Shown here: positions 19,242 through 27,509 of the stretch, in pieces
Layout: every line of letters starts with the position of its first letter
Position numbering within the stretch: position 1 is the stretch's first letter
Origin: an uncultured Pelagibacteraceae bacterium
Lineage (GTDB): Bacteria > Pseudomonadota > Alphaproteobacteria > Pelagibacterales > Pelagibacteraceae
Direction: 5' to 3'
Length of the DNA stretch: 31,752 bases
Assembly (NCBI GenBank): GCA_902519635.1
Contig: CABYKW010000004.1
Coordinates: forward strand, 1 to 31,752
The notes under the pieces: generated by a model
The model's database searches: none
Told to the model about the DNA's origin: nothing
What the model saw: only the letters and a program-made list of their open reading frames with translations
Made by a program: the position numbers and the translations under genes

Positions 19242-20324
19242 ATGAGATTACCAAAACCGAAAAAAATTACAGCCCAAAAGTATGTATCTGGCCTTAGCTT
19301 ATTTAAAGGAGCAAAAGTTAAAATTAAACTATCTGCCAACGAGTCTGCTCTTGGTCCTAGCCCAAAAGCTATCAGGGAATATAACAAGGTATCTAAAAAT
19401 TTTAAAAGATATCCTGATTCTAATGGCACCGCTTTGAGAAAAGCTTTAGCTATTAAATTTAAAATAGACAAAAATAGAATAATACTTGGTTCTGGATCAG
19501 ATCAGATATTTGAACTTGTTTGCAACGCTTTTATTAAAAAAAATGATGAAGTGATTGTTCCTAAATATAGTTTTATAATATACAGAATTTACAGCAAGAT
19601 TAATGGAGCAAAAATTATTTATGCAAAAGAGAAAAATTTTACAATTTCTGTTCAAGAAATACTTTCTAAAGTAACTAGAAGAACTAAATTAGTTTTTTTA
19701 GCTAATCCTAATAATCCTACTGGCACATACATAAGCAAAAAGGAACTAGTTTATTTAAGAAAAAAACTTAGAAGCGATATTCTTCTTGTTGTTGATGATG
19801 CATATTTTGAATATTTAAAAGAAAAAGATTATTTACCTGGTTTAAAGTTATTTTCTAGACATAAAAATGTTTTAGTTACCAGAACATTTTCCAAAGTTTA
19901 TGGATTAGCAGGATTAAGAGTGGGATGGGGATATGCTTCTAAAGAGATTATTAATTCTTTAAATAAAATTAAACCTCCTTTTAATGTAAGTAGACCTGCT
20001 TTGTTTGCTGCTTCTGCTGCTATACAAGATAGTGTTTGGCTTAAAAAAGAAGTTAATCATATTTCTAAATGGAATAAGATATTATTCAAAAAATTTAAAG
20101 AAATGAAAATTGCAACAAATGAGAGTAAAACAAATTTTTTATTGTTAAATTTTGATAGAGTGAATATAAGTTCAAAGAGAGTATTTCAAAAATTAGGTAA
20201 TGCAGGTATTTTGGTAAGAGCAATGAATGTTTATGGAATAAAAAATTCTTTAAGGATTACTATTGGAAAGACTAAAGAAAATAAAAAGTTAATTTTTAAA
20301 CTTAGGAAAATTTTAAATGTTTAA
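19242..20324 (+). CDS. hisC: Histidinol-phosphate / aromatic aminotransferase
   Basis: This is a PLP-dependent fold-type I aminotransferase. The 360-residue protein has KLSANESALGPSPKA at the start, FLANPNNPTGTYIS (about 152-165), DDAYFEY, and the Schiff-base lysine K218 in TRTFSKVYGLAGLRVGWG. These match HisC. It overlaps the prephenate dehydrogenase gene by 8 bp, so its product may also transaminate phenylpyruvate and hydroxyphenylpyruvate or prephenate, as HisC-type enzymes do in other bacteria. It is transcribed away from metX. Confidence 0.9.
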   Translation: MRLPKPKKITAQKYVSGLSLFKGAKVKIKLSANESALGPSPKAIREYNKVSKNFKRYPDSNGTALRKALAIKFKIDKNRIILGSGSDQIFELVCNAFIKKNDEVIVPKYSFIIYRIYSKINGAKIIYAKEKNFTISVQEILSKVTRRTKLVFLANPNNPTGTYISKKELVYLRKKLRSDILLVVDDAYFEYLKEKDYLPGLKLFSRHKNVLVTRTFSKVYGLAGLRVGWGYASKEIINSLNKIKPPFNVSRPALFAASAAIQDSVWLKKEVNHISKWNKILFKKFKEMKIATNESKTNFLLLNFDRVNISSKRVFQKLGNAGILVRAMNVYGIKNSLRITIGKTKENKKLIFKLRKILNV

Positions 20325-21213
20325 TAAGATAACAATTATCGGTTGTGGCTTAATTGGTTCCTCATTATTACGGGCAATTGATAAAAAAAAATTGTCAAAA
20401 GAGATAAGCGTCTATGATAAATCAAAAGATGCTTCAACATTTATAAAAAATAATTTCTCAGCTAAAGTTTTTAATGACATTTCTGAATCTGTTAAAGAGT
20501 CAGATTTAGTAATCATTTCATCTCCTCTTAGTAGTTATAAAGAAATTCTACTTTCTATAAAATCAAATTTAAAAAAAGATGTTATTTTAACTGACACTGG
20601 TTCAGCAAAAAAAGAAATTAATAAGATAATCAGCAATCTAAATTTAGAACATGTGCACTGGATATCTTCACATCCTATAGCTGGAACAGAATTTAGTGGA
20701 CCAGAGTCAGGTTTTAGTGAGTTGTTTGAAAATAGATGGTGCATTTTATCAACTGAAAGTCAAAATAATACAAAAGAAATAAATAAATTAAAAATTTTTT
20801 GGGAGACGATTGGTAGCAAAGTAAAACTTATGACATTTGAAGATCATGATCACGTTCTCTCAATAACAAGTCATTTACCTCATGCTGTTGCTTATAGTAT
20901 TGTAAGAACAGTCATCAATGATGATGATAAGTTTAAAAATGAAATTATCCAATATAGTGCTAGTGGTTTAAGAGATTTTACACGTATAGCGGCTTCAGAT
21001 CCAATAATGTGGAGAGATATATTTATTGATAATAGTGAAAATATTTTAAAAGTCTTAAATAGTTTTTCTGAAAATCTTGAGGAGATAAAAAAAGCTATTC
21101 AGAGCAAAAGTGGTGAAAAATTAAACAATATTTTTTCTTCTACAAGAAAATTGAGAAAAGAGATAATAAAAGCTGGTCAAGAAACAGACAAACCAAACTT
21201 TGGAAGAAAATAA
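20317..21213 (+). CDS. tyrA: Prephenate/arogenate dehydrogenase
   Basis: This NAD(P)-dependent enzyme makes the tyrosine precursor by oxidative decarboxylation of prephenate or arogenate. The 298-residue protein has a Rossmann motif GCGLIGSS (about 9-16), SSHPIAGTEFSGPESG with the conserved His, and ITSHLPHAVAYSIV with the second active-site His. The helical C-terminal part has ASGLRDFTRIAASDP. It carries neither a chorismate-mutase nor an ACT domain, so it is the stand-alone TyrC type. Its stop is 2 bp from the convergent plsC stop. Confidence 0.93.
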   Translation: MFNKITIIGCGLIGSSLLRAIDKKKLSKEISVYDKSKDASTFIKNNFSAKVFNDISESVKESDLVIISSPLSSYKEILLSIKSNLKKDVILTDTGSAKKEINKIISNLNLEHVHWISSHPIAGTEFSGPESGFSELFENRWCILSTESQNNTKEINKLKIFWETIGSKVKLMTFEDHDHVLSITSHLPHAVAYSIVRTVINDDDKFKNEIIQYSASGLRDFTRIAASDPIMWRDIFIDNSENILKVLNSFSENLEEIKKAIQSKSGEKLNNIFSSTRKLRKEIIKAGQETDKPNFGRK

Positions 21214-21215
21214 AA

Positions 21216-21923
21216 TTAATTTAAATTATCAATAGTAGAATAAATTTTTGTCTCTAAATCATTTATAAAAACATTTTTATCTTTTCCAGGCTCAATAGGC
21301 TCCAAGAAAGATATCTTAATGTCGTGATTATGTTTTAAAAAACTATTTTTTGGCCAAACCTTACCAGTATTTAAAGCAACGGGGACGCAAGGCAAATTTA
21401 ATGCCTCATATATTCTTCCAGCACCCTTTTTAAAAGGTAGTCTTTCACCAAATTTTACTCTTGTCCCTTGAGGAAAAATTAATAGAGGTCTTTTACTAAT
21501 TTTTATATTATTTTTGATTTTATCAAAAAAATTTAAATTATCTTTTGTAGTAGTGTCTCTGACGATATCTATTGAACCAATTTTTTTTAAATACAAACCA
21601 AATAAAGGAATTTTTAAAAGTTCCTTTTTAAGGATAAATATAGGATATTGTAAAGGAGCTTGGAGTATAAATGTTTCAAGTAAAGATTGATGCGCACTTG
21701 CAACAAAAAACCTTTCATTTTTTTTTAAATTTTCTGTTCCAGAAAAAGTAACTTTAACTCCTAGTACAAATCTTAATAAAAATATAATTACATGCGCTAA
21801 TATTTTTCCACAAATTAAAGTAGCTTTACTTGGTAAAATTAATGTTGGTAAAGCTATAATAAAAACTAATATCAAGGCTAGATAAAATAATATGGTAAAT
21901 AAGATTGATCTTATAAATTGCAT
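21216..21923 (-). CDS. plsC: 1-acyl-sn-glycerol-3-phosphate acyltransferase (PlsC family)
   Basis: This membrane enzyme acylates lysophosphatidic acid to phosphatidic acid. The 235-residue protein has a hydrophobic N-terminus (about 5-55) and the catalytic block AHQSLLETF with His78 and Glu83 (HX4E instead of the usual HX4D). FPQGTR (about 150-155) and VPVALNTG follow. HX4E is, to my knowledge, common in the alphaproteobacterial branch, so I do not read it as inactivation. It overlaps lysA by one base and is the last gene of the argH-lptM-lysA-plsC unit. Confidence 0.9.
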   Translation of the reverse strand: MQFIRSILFTILFYLALILVFIIALPTLILPSKATLICGKILAHVIIFLLRFVLGVKVTFSGTENLKKNERFFVASAHQSLLETFILQAPLQYPIFILKKELLKIPLFGLYLKKIGSIDIVRDTTTKDNLNFFDKIKNNIKISKRPLLIFPQGTRVKFGERLPFKKGAGRIYEALNLPCVPVALNTGKVWPKNSFLKHNHDIKISFLEPIEPGKDKNVFINDLETKIYSTIDNLN

Positions 21924-23152
21924 TATTGTTTAAGCAAACTTTTAATATCCTGTTTTTTTCTTATTATTCTTGTTTTAGATTTATTTATAATTATCTCAGC
22001 TATAAAAGGTTTAGTATTATAGTTTGAAGACAAAGAAGAACCGTAAGCTCCAACATCTGAGATAGCAACGAAATCTGATTGATTAAGTCTTTGGTACTTG
22101 TTGTATTTTATGAATTTGCAAGTAGTCTCACATATTGGACCAACAAATTCTAAAGGCCCTTTATTTTTTTTACTATTCTTAATTACTGGAATAATATTAT
22201 GAACAGCGTCATAAAGAGCAGTTCTCATAAAATCATTCATACCAGCATTTAAAATTGCAAATGTTTTATTAGAACCTTTTTTTAAATATTGAACTTTAGT
22301 TACCAAAATAGCCGTATTACCCAAAATTGCTCGTCCCGGTTCAAAAATAATATTACAGTCATATTTTTTTCTAAATTTTTCAACTAAATTTGAATAGTTT
22401 TTAAGATTTATTTTTCTATCGCTTTTTTTATATGCAATACCAAAACCACCACCAAGATCTACGAACTTGAAGTAAATTTTTGTTTTTTCAATTATCTCCT
22501 CTAAAACTTTTAAGGTCTTCTTAAAAGGATTTTCACTTAATATTTGACTTCCGATATGCACACTTATTGCATTGAGTTTTAAATTTTTCAATTTTTTTAT
22601 ATTAAGACAAAATGAGATTAAATTTGTTTTTGAAAGACCAAATTTATCTTCTGCTTTGCCTGTAGAAATTTTTTTATGTGTTGGAGCATTGATATCAGGA
22701 TTTAGTCTGATGCCAATCGCAATCTTTTTTTTTAACCCACCTGCGATTTTATTAATTAATACAGCTTCATTTTCTGATTCAACATTTATTAATAAAATAT
22801 TTTTTCTTATTGCTAATTTAATTTCATCCTCTGATTTACCCACACCAGAGAAAACAATTTTATTTGGTTTTATACCAGATTTAATAGCCTTAAGTAATTC
22901 ACCTCCTGAAACTACGTCTGCACCTGATCCCATTTTTTTTAAAACTTTTAAAATTTGAATATTTGAATTCGCTTTTACTGAAAAACAAATTAATGGGTTA
23001 GATTTTTTGAAATTACTTAAAAAAGACTTGTAATTTTCCACAATATTACCTTCAGAATAAAGATAAAACGGAGTACTCAATTTTGAAGTTAAACTTCTTA
23101 CAGAGACACCCTCCACAAATAGATTATTATTTTTATATCTTATATAAGACAT
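21923..23152 (-). CDS. lysA: Diaminopimelate decarboxylase
   Basis: This is the last step of lysine synthesis. The 409-residue fold-type III PLP enzyme has the PLP-lysine K60 in CFSVKANSN, HIGSQ, DLGGGFGIAY, EPGRAILGN, and GPICETTC with the active-site cysteine contributed across the dimer. The protein ends IKSLLKQ. Its start is 3 bp after the lptM-like gene, in the order argH-lptM-lysA seen in many proteobacteria. Confidence 0.96.
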   Translation of the reverse strand: MSYIRYKNNNLFVEGVSVRSLTSKLSTPFYLYSEGNIVENYKSFLSNFKKSNPLICFSVKANSNIQILKVLKKMGSGADVVSGGELLKAIKSGIKPNKIVFSGVGKSEDEIKLAIRKNILLINVESENEAVLINKIAGGLKKKIAIGIRLNPDINAPTHKKISTGKAEDKFGLSKTNLISFCLNIKKLKNLKLNAISVHIGSQILSENPFKKTLKVLEEIIEKTKIYFKFVDLGGGFGIAYKKSDRKINLKNYSNLVEKFRKKYDCNIIFEPGRAILGNTAILVTKVQYLKKGSNKTFAILNAGMNDFMRTALYDAVHNIIPVIKNSKKNKGPLEFVGPICETTCKFIKYNKYQRLNQSDFVAISDVGAYGSSLSSNYNTKPFIAEIIINKSKTRIIRKKQDIKSLLKQ

Positions 23153-23155
23153 ATA

Positions 23156-23266
23156 TTAAATTATTTTTGTAAAACTATTAATCGATCCTTGGTATTGCGG
23201 TTCTGATTTTTTTCCGCATGATCCCAATACAAACATTAAAACTATAAGGGTAATAATTAATCTCAT
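23156..23266 (-). CDS. lptM: LptM-like small lipoprotein (YifL family)
   Basis: A 36-residue open frame fills the gap between argH and lysA. It starts with an ATG that overlaps the argH stop as ATGA and ends 3 bp before lysA. The peptide begins MRLIITLIVLMFVLGSCGKK: a lysine/arginine-poor but hydrophobic signal, then the lipobox LGSC, so the mature lipoprotein starts CGKKSEPQ and is only 20 residues. In E. coli and relatives the lipoprotein YifL/LptM, which helps the LptD-LptE complex mature, lies just before lysA in the genome. Both the lipobox and the position support that call; sequence beyond the Cys is too short to prove it. Confidence 0.8.
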   Translation of the reverse strand: MRLIITLIVLMFVLGSCGKKSEPQYQGSINSFTKII

Positions 23267-24651
23267 TTAAGTTCCTTTTTGTATTTTCTTATCATATTTT
23301 TTATATTTCTTTCAGATGTTCCTCCATAAGAATTTTTTGAATTCATGGAGTTTTTTACATTTAAAATTTTTAAAACATTATTATTTAAGTGTTTATAAAA
23401 CTTTTTAATTTCATTCAAAGTTAACTCGTCTAAATTTTTTTTATTTTTTTCTGCATAATTAACAATTTTTGATGATATTTTGTAAGCATCTCTAAAAGAT
23501 AGCTTTTTATCTTTTACCAAGTAATCTGCAAAATCTGTTGCTGTGGTATATCCAGTTTTTGCCATATTCAACATTCTAGTTTTATTCGGATTAACATTTT
23601 TAATTAATTCATTGCTCATTATTAAAGTATCTTTCAAAGTATCAAATCCTTCAAACACTAACGTTTTATCATCTTGTAAATCTTTAAAATATGAAATTGG
23701 GAGTCCTTTCATTATTGTCAAAATAGAATTTAATTTTCCATAATTTATTCCAGTTCTCCCTCTAATAAGTTCTGCAGGGTCAGGGTTCTTTTTTTGTGGC
23801 ATGATAGAAGAACCAGTTAGCATTTTATCATTAAAGCTAATTAGCTGATAAGCATCTGAATTTAATATTATGAAGTCTTCAGCTAATCTTGATAAATGCA
23901 TTGCACATACGGCACAAGCATAAAGGAAGTCTATTGCAAAATCTCTATCAGAAACTGTATCAATTGAATTGTCTGTTGGTTTTTTAAAACCCAATTTTTT
24001 CGAAGTAAAATTTCTATCTATATTATAAGAAGTTCCTGATAAAGCTGCAGCTCCAAGAGGTGACTCATCAATCAATTCTAAGTTATTTTGAAATCTTTTT
24101 TTGTCTCTTTTTATCATTTCATAATAAGCCAAAAGATAATGAGCAAAAGAAACTGGTTGCGCATTTTTAAGATGGGTAAAACCTGGCATTACAGTACTCA
24201 CGTTTTTATCTGCTTTACTTAAAATATTTTTCATTAAAGAGTTTAATTCTTTAATCAAAATTACCGATGAATCTTTCACCCAAAGCTTAAAATCAGTAAC
24301 TACTTGATCATTTCTTGATCTAGCAGTGTGCATATAACCTGCTGAGTTACCGATTATTTCGTATAATTTTTTTTCAATATTTAAATGAATATCTTCAAAT
24401 TTTTCTTTAAAAATAAACTTACCTTTTTTAATCTGTCCTTTAATTTTTTCTAATCCTTTAAGTATTTTTTTACCCTCTTTAACAGGTATAATTTTTTTCT
24501 TAATTAACATTTGAGTATGAATTTTTGAGGCAAAAATATCTTGTTCGTAAAGTCTTTTATCTACGTTTATTGAAGCTCCAATTCTTTGAAAAGATTTAGA
24601 GGTAGAGCTTTTAAATCTGCTTGACCAAACTGTCTTATTTTTATTTGTCAT
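23263..24651 (-). CDS. argH: Argininosuccinate lyase
   Basis: This is the last step of arginine synthesis, splitting argininosuccinate to arginine and fumarate. The 462-residue protein has HTARSRNDQVVTDFKLW, PGFTHLKNAQPVSFAHYLLAY, and the superfamily signature GSSIMPQKKNPD (about 280-291) with the catalytic serines. The start at 24651 is 29 bp from the divergent thioredoxin-like gene. It is the first gene of the argH-lptM-lysA-plsC unit. Confidence 0.97.
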   Translation of the reverse strand: MTNKNKTVWSSRFKSSTSKSFQRIGASINVDKRLYEQDIFASKIHTQMLIKKKIIPVKEGKKILKGLEKIKGQIKKGKFIFKEKFEDIHLNIEKKLYEIIGNSAGYMHTARSRNDQVVTDFKLWVKDSSVILIKELNSLMKNILSKADKNVSTVMPGFTHLKNAQPVSFAHYLLAYYEMIKRDKKRFQNNLELIDESPLGAAALSGTSYNIDRNFTSKKLGFKKPTDNSIDTVSDRDFAIDFLYACAVCAMHLSRLAEDFIILNSDAYQLISFNDKMLTGSSIMPQKKNPDPAELIRGRTGINYGKLNSILTIMKGLPISYFKDLQDDKTLVFEGFDTLKDTLIMSNELIKNVNPNKTRMLNMAKTGYTTATDFADYLVKDKKLSFRDAYKISSKIVNYAEKNKKNLDELTLNEIKKFYKHLNNNVLKILNVKNSMNSKNSYGGTSERNIKNMIRKYKKELK

Positions 24652-24680
24652 AAACTATGTTATTTTCAATTTAAATTAAT

Positions 24681-25208
24681 ATGAAAATTAGTAAATCTTT
24701 TAAAATCTATATTCACATAATATTTGTATTTTTAATCAGCAATACTGTTTTTGCTAACGATGATTTTTCAAAAAATGTAGTTATTTATGAAAAACCAAAG
24801 GCAATTAAAGAACTTAAATTTAAAGATTTAAATCTTCAAGACGTCGATCTAACGAATAAAAAAGGCAATATCATGATTCTTAACTTTTGGGCCACATGGT
24901 GTATGCCTTGCAGAAGGGAGATGCCATCTCTAGAAAAACTTACCCATTTACACCCAGAAATTAAAGTTTATGCAATAAACATGGAAAAACCAAATAGACT
25001 TAAAGCACAAGATTTTTTCAAATTTATTGGTGTTTTAAGTTTAGATATATATTTTGATCCAAAATTAGAACTAGTAAAACAATTCAAAATGCGGGGATTG
25101 CCAACAAGCATCTTGATAGACAAAAATGGTAATGAATTTGGAAGAATAGTTGGAGAAATTGATTTCACTGATAAAAATTTTATCAAGATTTTAAAAAAAT
25201 ATATTTAG
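24681..25208 (+). CDS. TlpA/ResA-like periplasmic thioredoxin
   Basis: This is a secreted or membrane-anchored thiol-disulfide oxidoreductase. The 175-residue protein has an N-terminal hydrophobic signal with a probable cleavage after VFA (about residue 25). The TlpA fold follows, with the active site WATWCMPCRREMP (Cys74/Cys77) and the cis-proline in RGLPTSILID. TlpA-like proteins keep cytochrome c or cytochrome oxidase thiols reduced, or help disulfide exchange; which applies here is unknown. The gene is divergent from argH and 11 bp before an esterase gene. The argH-tlpA pairing is, as I recall, common in alphaproteobacteria. Confidence 0.85.
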   Translation: MKISKSFKIYIHIIFVFLISNTVFANDDFSKNVVIYEKPKAIKELKFKDLNLQDVDLTNKKGNIMILNFWATWCMPCRREMPSLEKLTHLHPEIKVYAINMEKPNRLKAQDFFKFIGVLSLDIYFDPKLELVKQFKMRGLPTSILIDKNGNEFGRIVGEIDFTDKNFIKILKKYI

Positions 25209-25219
25209 TTTTAAAAATT

Positions 25220-25873
25220 ATGAAATATTCCTTAAATACAGTTATTTTAGAACCATTATCAAAAACAAAACCTAAAAATGCAGTAATACTTTGTCATGGC
25301 TATGGTGGAGATGGAAAAGATATTTCTATTCTAGCAGGTTATTGGAAATCTTATTTGCCAGATACAATATTCATTTGTCCAGACGCTCCAGAAAAGTGTG
25401 ATGCAAGTCCATCGGGATTTCAATGGTTTGATTTAATAGATCAAACTCCTGAACAAATTTTATCTAAATCTTTGGTTGCTGAAAATAAATTAAATAAACT
25501 TATTGATGAAGTTAAAGATAAAAATAGTTTATCAGCTAATCAAATTGTGATTGGTGGATTTAGTCAAGGATGTATGATTAGTTTGCAAACAGGTATTAAA
25601 CGAAAAGATAAAATTAATTCGATCATAGGATATTCTGGTAAAATTATTGATCTAGAACATTTAGGTAAAAATATTGTTTCAAGACCAAATATTATTTTGA
25701 TGCATGGAGATATGGATCAAGTTGTTACGATTGATGGATTATTAGAGGCTAAAGATTTTTTTATCAAAAATAATTATAAAATTGAAACAAAAATTTTTAA
25801 AAATTGTGAACATAGAATACCCACTGAAGGATCTAGTTTAGGCTTACAATTTATCAAAAAACATTTGTATTAG
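25220..25873 (+). CDS. Alpha/beta-hydrolase, carboxylesterase / phospholipase family (YpfH-like)
   Basis: This is a small serine esterase of about 217 residues. The nucleophile elbow GGFSQG puts Ser115 at the catalytic position. ILCHGYGGDGKD (about 23-34) carries the oxyanion-hole HGxGG, HGDMDQVV the catalytic Asp and CEHRIP the catalytic His. The WKSYLPDTIFICPDAPE segment is typical of the carboxylesterase 2 family. Substrate is not predictable. It is probably co-transcribed with the TlpA-like gene. Confidence 0.85.
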   Translation: MKYSLNTVILEPLSKTKPKNAVILCHGYGGDGKDISILAGYWKSYLPDTIFICPDAPEKCDASPSGFQWFDLIDQTPEQILSKSLVAENKLNKLIDEVKDKNSLSANQIVIGGFSQGCMISLQTGIKRKDKINSIIGYSGKIIDLEHLGKNIVSRPNIILMHGDMDQVVTIDGLLEAKDFFIKNNYKIETKIFKNCEHRIPTEGSSLGLQFIKKHLY

Positions 25874-25905
25874 TTTATTTTGCTTGGTGTAACATAATTA
25901 TAACT

Positions 25906-25914
25906 TGATATAAT
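25906..25914 (+). promoter_or_regulatory. Extended -10 promoter before the HNH gene
   Basis: TGATATAAT is a perfect TGn-TATAAT extended -10 box in the 66 bp gap before the HNH gene. A possible -35, TTGGTG (25884-25889), is 19 bp upstream, which is longer than ideal but tolerable with an extended -10. The start of transcription would fall near 25921, leaving a leader of about 19 bases. It would let the HNH gene be expressed separately from the esterase gene. Confidence 0.5.
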
Positions 25915-25939
25915 TTTCTGTTTCAGTTAGCTTTCAATA

Positions 25940-26509
25940 ATGATTATTTCTTCATTGGATAAAGTTCCGCTAGAAAAATGTCCAGCTTTAGTTCTTAATG
26001 CTGATTTTAGACCTTTAAGCTATTATCCTCTTTCACTATGGTGTTGGCAGGATGCAGTTAAGTCAGTTTTCTTAGACAGAGTAAGTATTGTTTCAAACTA
26101 CAGAAGAAAAATTAGAAGTCCTTCATTTGAGATGAGTTTGCCAAGTGTAATTGCATTAAAAAATTTTGTTCAACCTTCAGAAAATCCTAATTTCACTAGG
26201 TTCAATGTTTTTTTAAGAGATAAATTTACATGTCAGTATTGTGGAGATAAAAAAGATTTAACATTTGACCATCTACTGCCTAAGTCTAAGGGTGGGCTTA
26301 CTGATTGGAATAATGTTGTTACAGCTTGTTCAAATTGTAATGTAAAAAAAGGCGGTAAGCTTTATGAACATTGTGATTTAAAACTAACCAATAAACCTTA
26401 CGCACCTACAGTAGAAGATTTACATAAAAATGGAAGAAATTTTCCTCCAAACTTTCTGCATGAAAGTTGGATGGATTATTTATATTGGGATATTGAATTA
26501 GAACCTTAA
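25940..26509 (+). CDS. HNH endonuclease family protein
   Basis: The 189-residue protein has a C-terminal half with an HNH nuclease core: CQYCG (Cys98, Cys101), FDHLLPKSKGG with Asp110-His111, NNVVTACSNCN (Cys130, Cys133) and KKGGKL. The four cysteines form the zinc site of the HNH/McrA type. The N-terminal part (PALVLNADFRPLSYYPLSLW) is the conserved lead-in of a widespread stand-alone family, common in alphaproteobacteria and cyanobacteria. Its role is unknown. No methylase, toxin-antitoxin partner or phage gene lies nearby. The stop is back to back with the convergent coq7 stop. Confidence 0.85.
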   Translation: MIISSLDKVPLEKCPALVLNADFRPLSYYPLSLWCWQDAVKSVFLDRVSIVSNYRRKIRSPSFEMSLPSVIALKNFVQPSENPNFTRFNVFLRDKFTCQYCGDKKDLTFDHLLPKSKGGLTDWNNVVTACSNCNVKKGGKLYEHCDLKLTNKPYAPTVEDLHKNGRNFPPNFLHESWMDYLYWDIELEP

Positions 26510-27043
26510 TTAAATTTTTTCGGATATTGTTATAGCAATACGTGATGAAGTTTTAATTGCCTTATCTAATAAACCAAACAAACCCTTTTTCGTTGCACCG
26601 TTATCGTAGGCAATATCCTTATGGTGTAACTCATCTTCTCTGAATTTAATTATTTTTTCTTTTAATTTTTTTTCGTCTTTTCCAAGTTTAAATGTTTGAT
26701 CTTTATAATGACCATCAATAACTTCTTCTACTGAGGCTGTACAGAGCATAGCAGCTTTTTCACCAAGCATAGCGGTTCCAAATCCTAAAGTTACGCCCAT
26801 TATATCCCATAAGGGAAGAAGTTTTGTAGGTTCTATATTTCTTTTTTTAATTTCATTATCAAAATATTCATAGTGTTCTCTCTCATGTTCTTTCATCTCT
26901 TCAATTTTTCTTTTAAGGGAAGCATTTTGTTTAAATGTTTTTAAAGCAAGTAATTGACCCTCGTAAATCTTAATAGCACCACGTTCTCCAGCATGATCTA
27001 CTCTAATAATTTCTTCTAAAGTTTTCTTATTTGTTTTGTCCAT
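26510..27043 (-). CDS. coq7: Demethoxyubiquinone hydroxylase (COQ7)
   Basis: This di-iron monooxygenase makes the last ring hydroxylation in ubiquinone synthesis. The 177-residue protein shows the diiron ligands: Glu20 in VDHAGERGA, an ExxH in EREHY (Glu54, His57), a glutamate in VEEVIDGHY, and a second ExxH in EDELHHKDIA (Glu138, His141). The family-typical LLPLWDIMGVTLGFGTAMLG is present. It overlaps dsbB by 17 bp. Confidence 0.94.
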   Translation of the reverse strand: MDKTNKKTLEEIIRVDHAGERGAIKIYEGQLLALKTFKQNASLKRKIEEMKEHEREHYEYFDNEIKKRNIEPTKLLPLWDIMGVTLGFGTAMLGEKAAMLCTASVEEVIDGHYKDQTFKLGKDEKKLKEKIIKFREDELHHKDIAYDNGATKKGLFGLLDKAIKTSSRIAITISEKI

Positions 27044-27509
27044 AATTTCTAATTACTTTAAACATAATACCACTTAGTAAAACTGATATAATTGTATTTA
27101 TTGTAGCAAGCGAAAGACCTATAAACCTGAAAGTAACGACTTTACAACTGACTGGAGTGTTTTCTAATTGCTTTAGGAGTTGTTTTGTAGTCAAACTATC
27201 CTGAGAACTACTTAAATTACATACAAATGACTCACTAAAAAATCCTTGTTCTATACCTACGTGGTAAAATGAAATTATTGCTCCAAATATAAAAAATAAA
27301 AAGAGAATTATAGCTATAATTTTTTTAAATCTATTCAAAATAAATAATAGAGAAATGAGTATTACTGAAGCTATATAAGGAATTCTTTCAATTAGACATA
27401 AGTTACAAGGTTTATGTCCTAAAATATATTGAATGAAATAAGCTATCGATAAAGATAGAATACTAAAAGCTAAAACACCGTTTAATATAAGTCTGTTATT
27501 TTCAAACAT
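27027..27509 (-). CDS. dsbB: Disulfide bond formation protein DsbB
   Basis: DsbB is an inner-membrane protein that passes electrons from DsbA to quinone. I choose ATG at 27509 (160 residues): it overlaps the upstream stop as TAATG. A longer in-frame start at 27575 would add 22 residues that only overlap the end of the upstream gene. The first periplasmic loop has Cys35-x2-Cys38 (PCNLCLIERIPY), and the second pair lies in FVCNLSSS and NTPVSCKVV. There are four hydrophobic segments. It is followed directly by coq7, also quinone-linked; that neighbourhood may be chance. Confidence 0.88.
   Translation of the reverse strand: MFENNRLILNGVLAFSILSLSIAYFIQYILGHKPCNLCLIERIPYIASVILISLLFILNRFKKIIAIILFLFFIFGAIISFYHVGIEQGFFSESFVCNLSSSQDSLTTKQLLKQLENTPVSCKVVTFRFIGLSLATINTIISVLLSGIMFKVIRNYGQNK

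Noticed and set aside
21661..21700. Inactivated PlsC because the catalytic motif reads HX4E, not HX4D
   Set aside because: The change is conservative, the FPQGTR motif is intact, and I recall HX4E forms in the alphaproteobacterial branch.
22572..22958. 128-codon plus-strand frame inside lysA
   Set aside because: A shadow of the lysA coding strand; hydrophobic and low-complexity with no family pattern.
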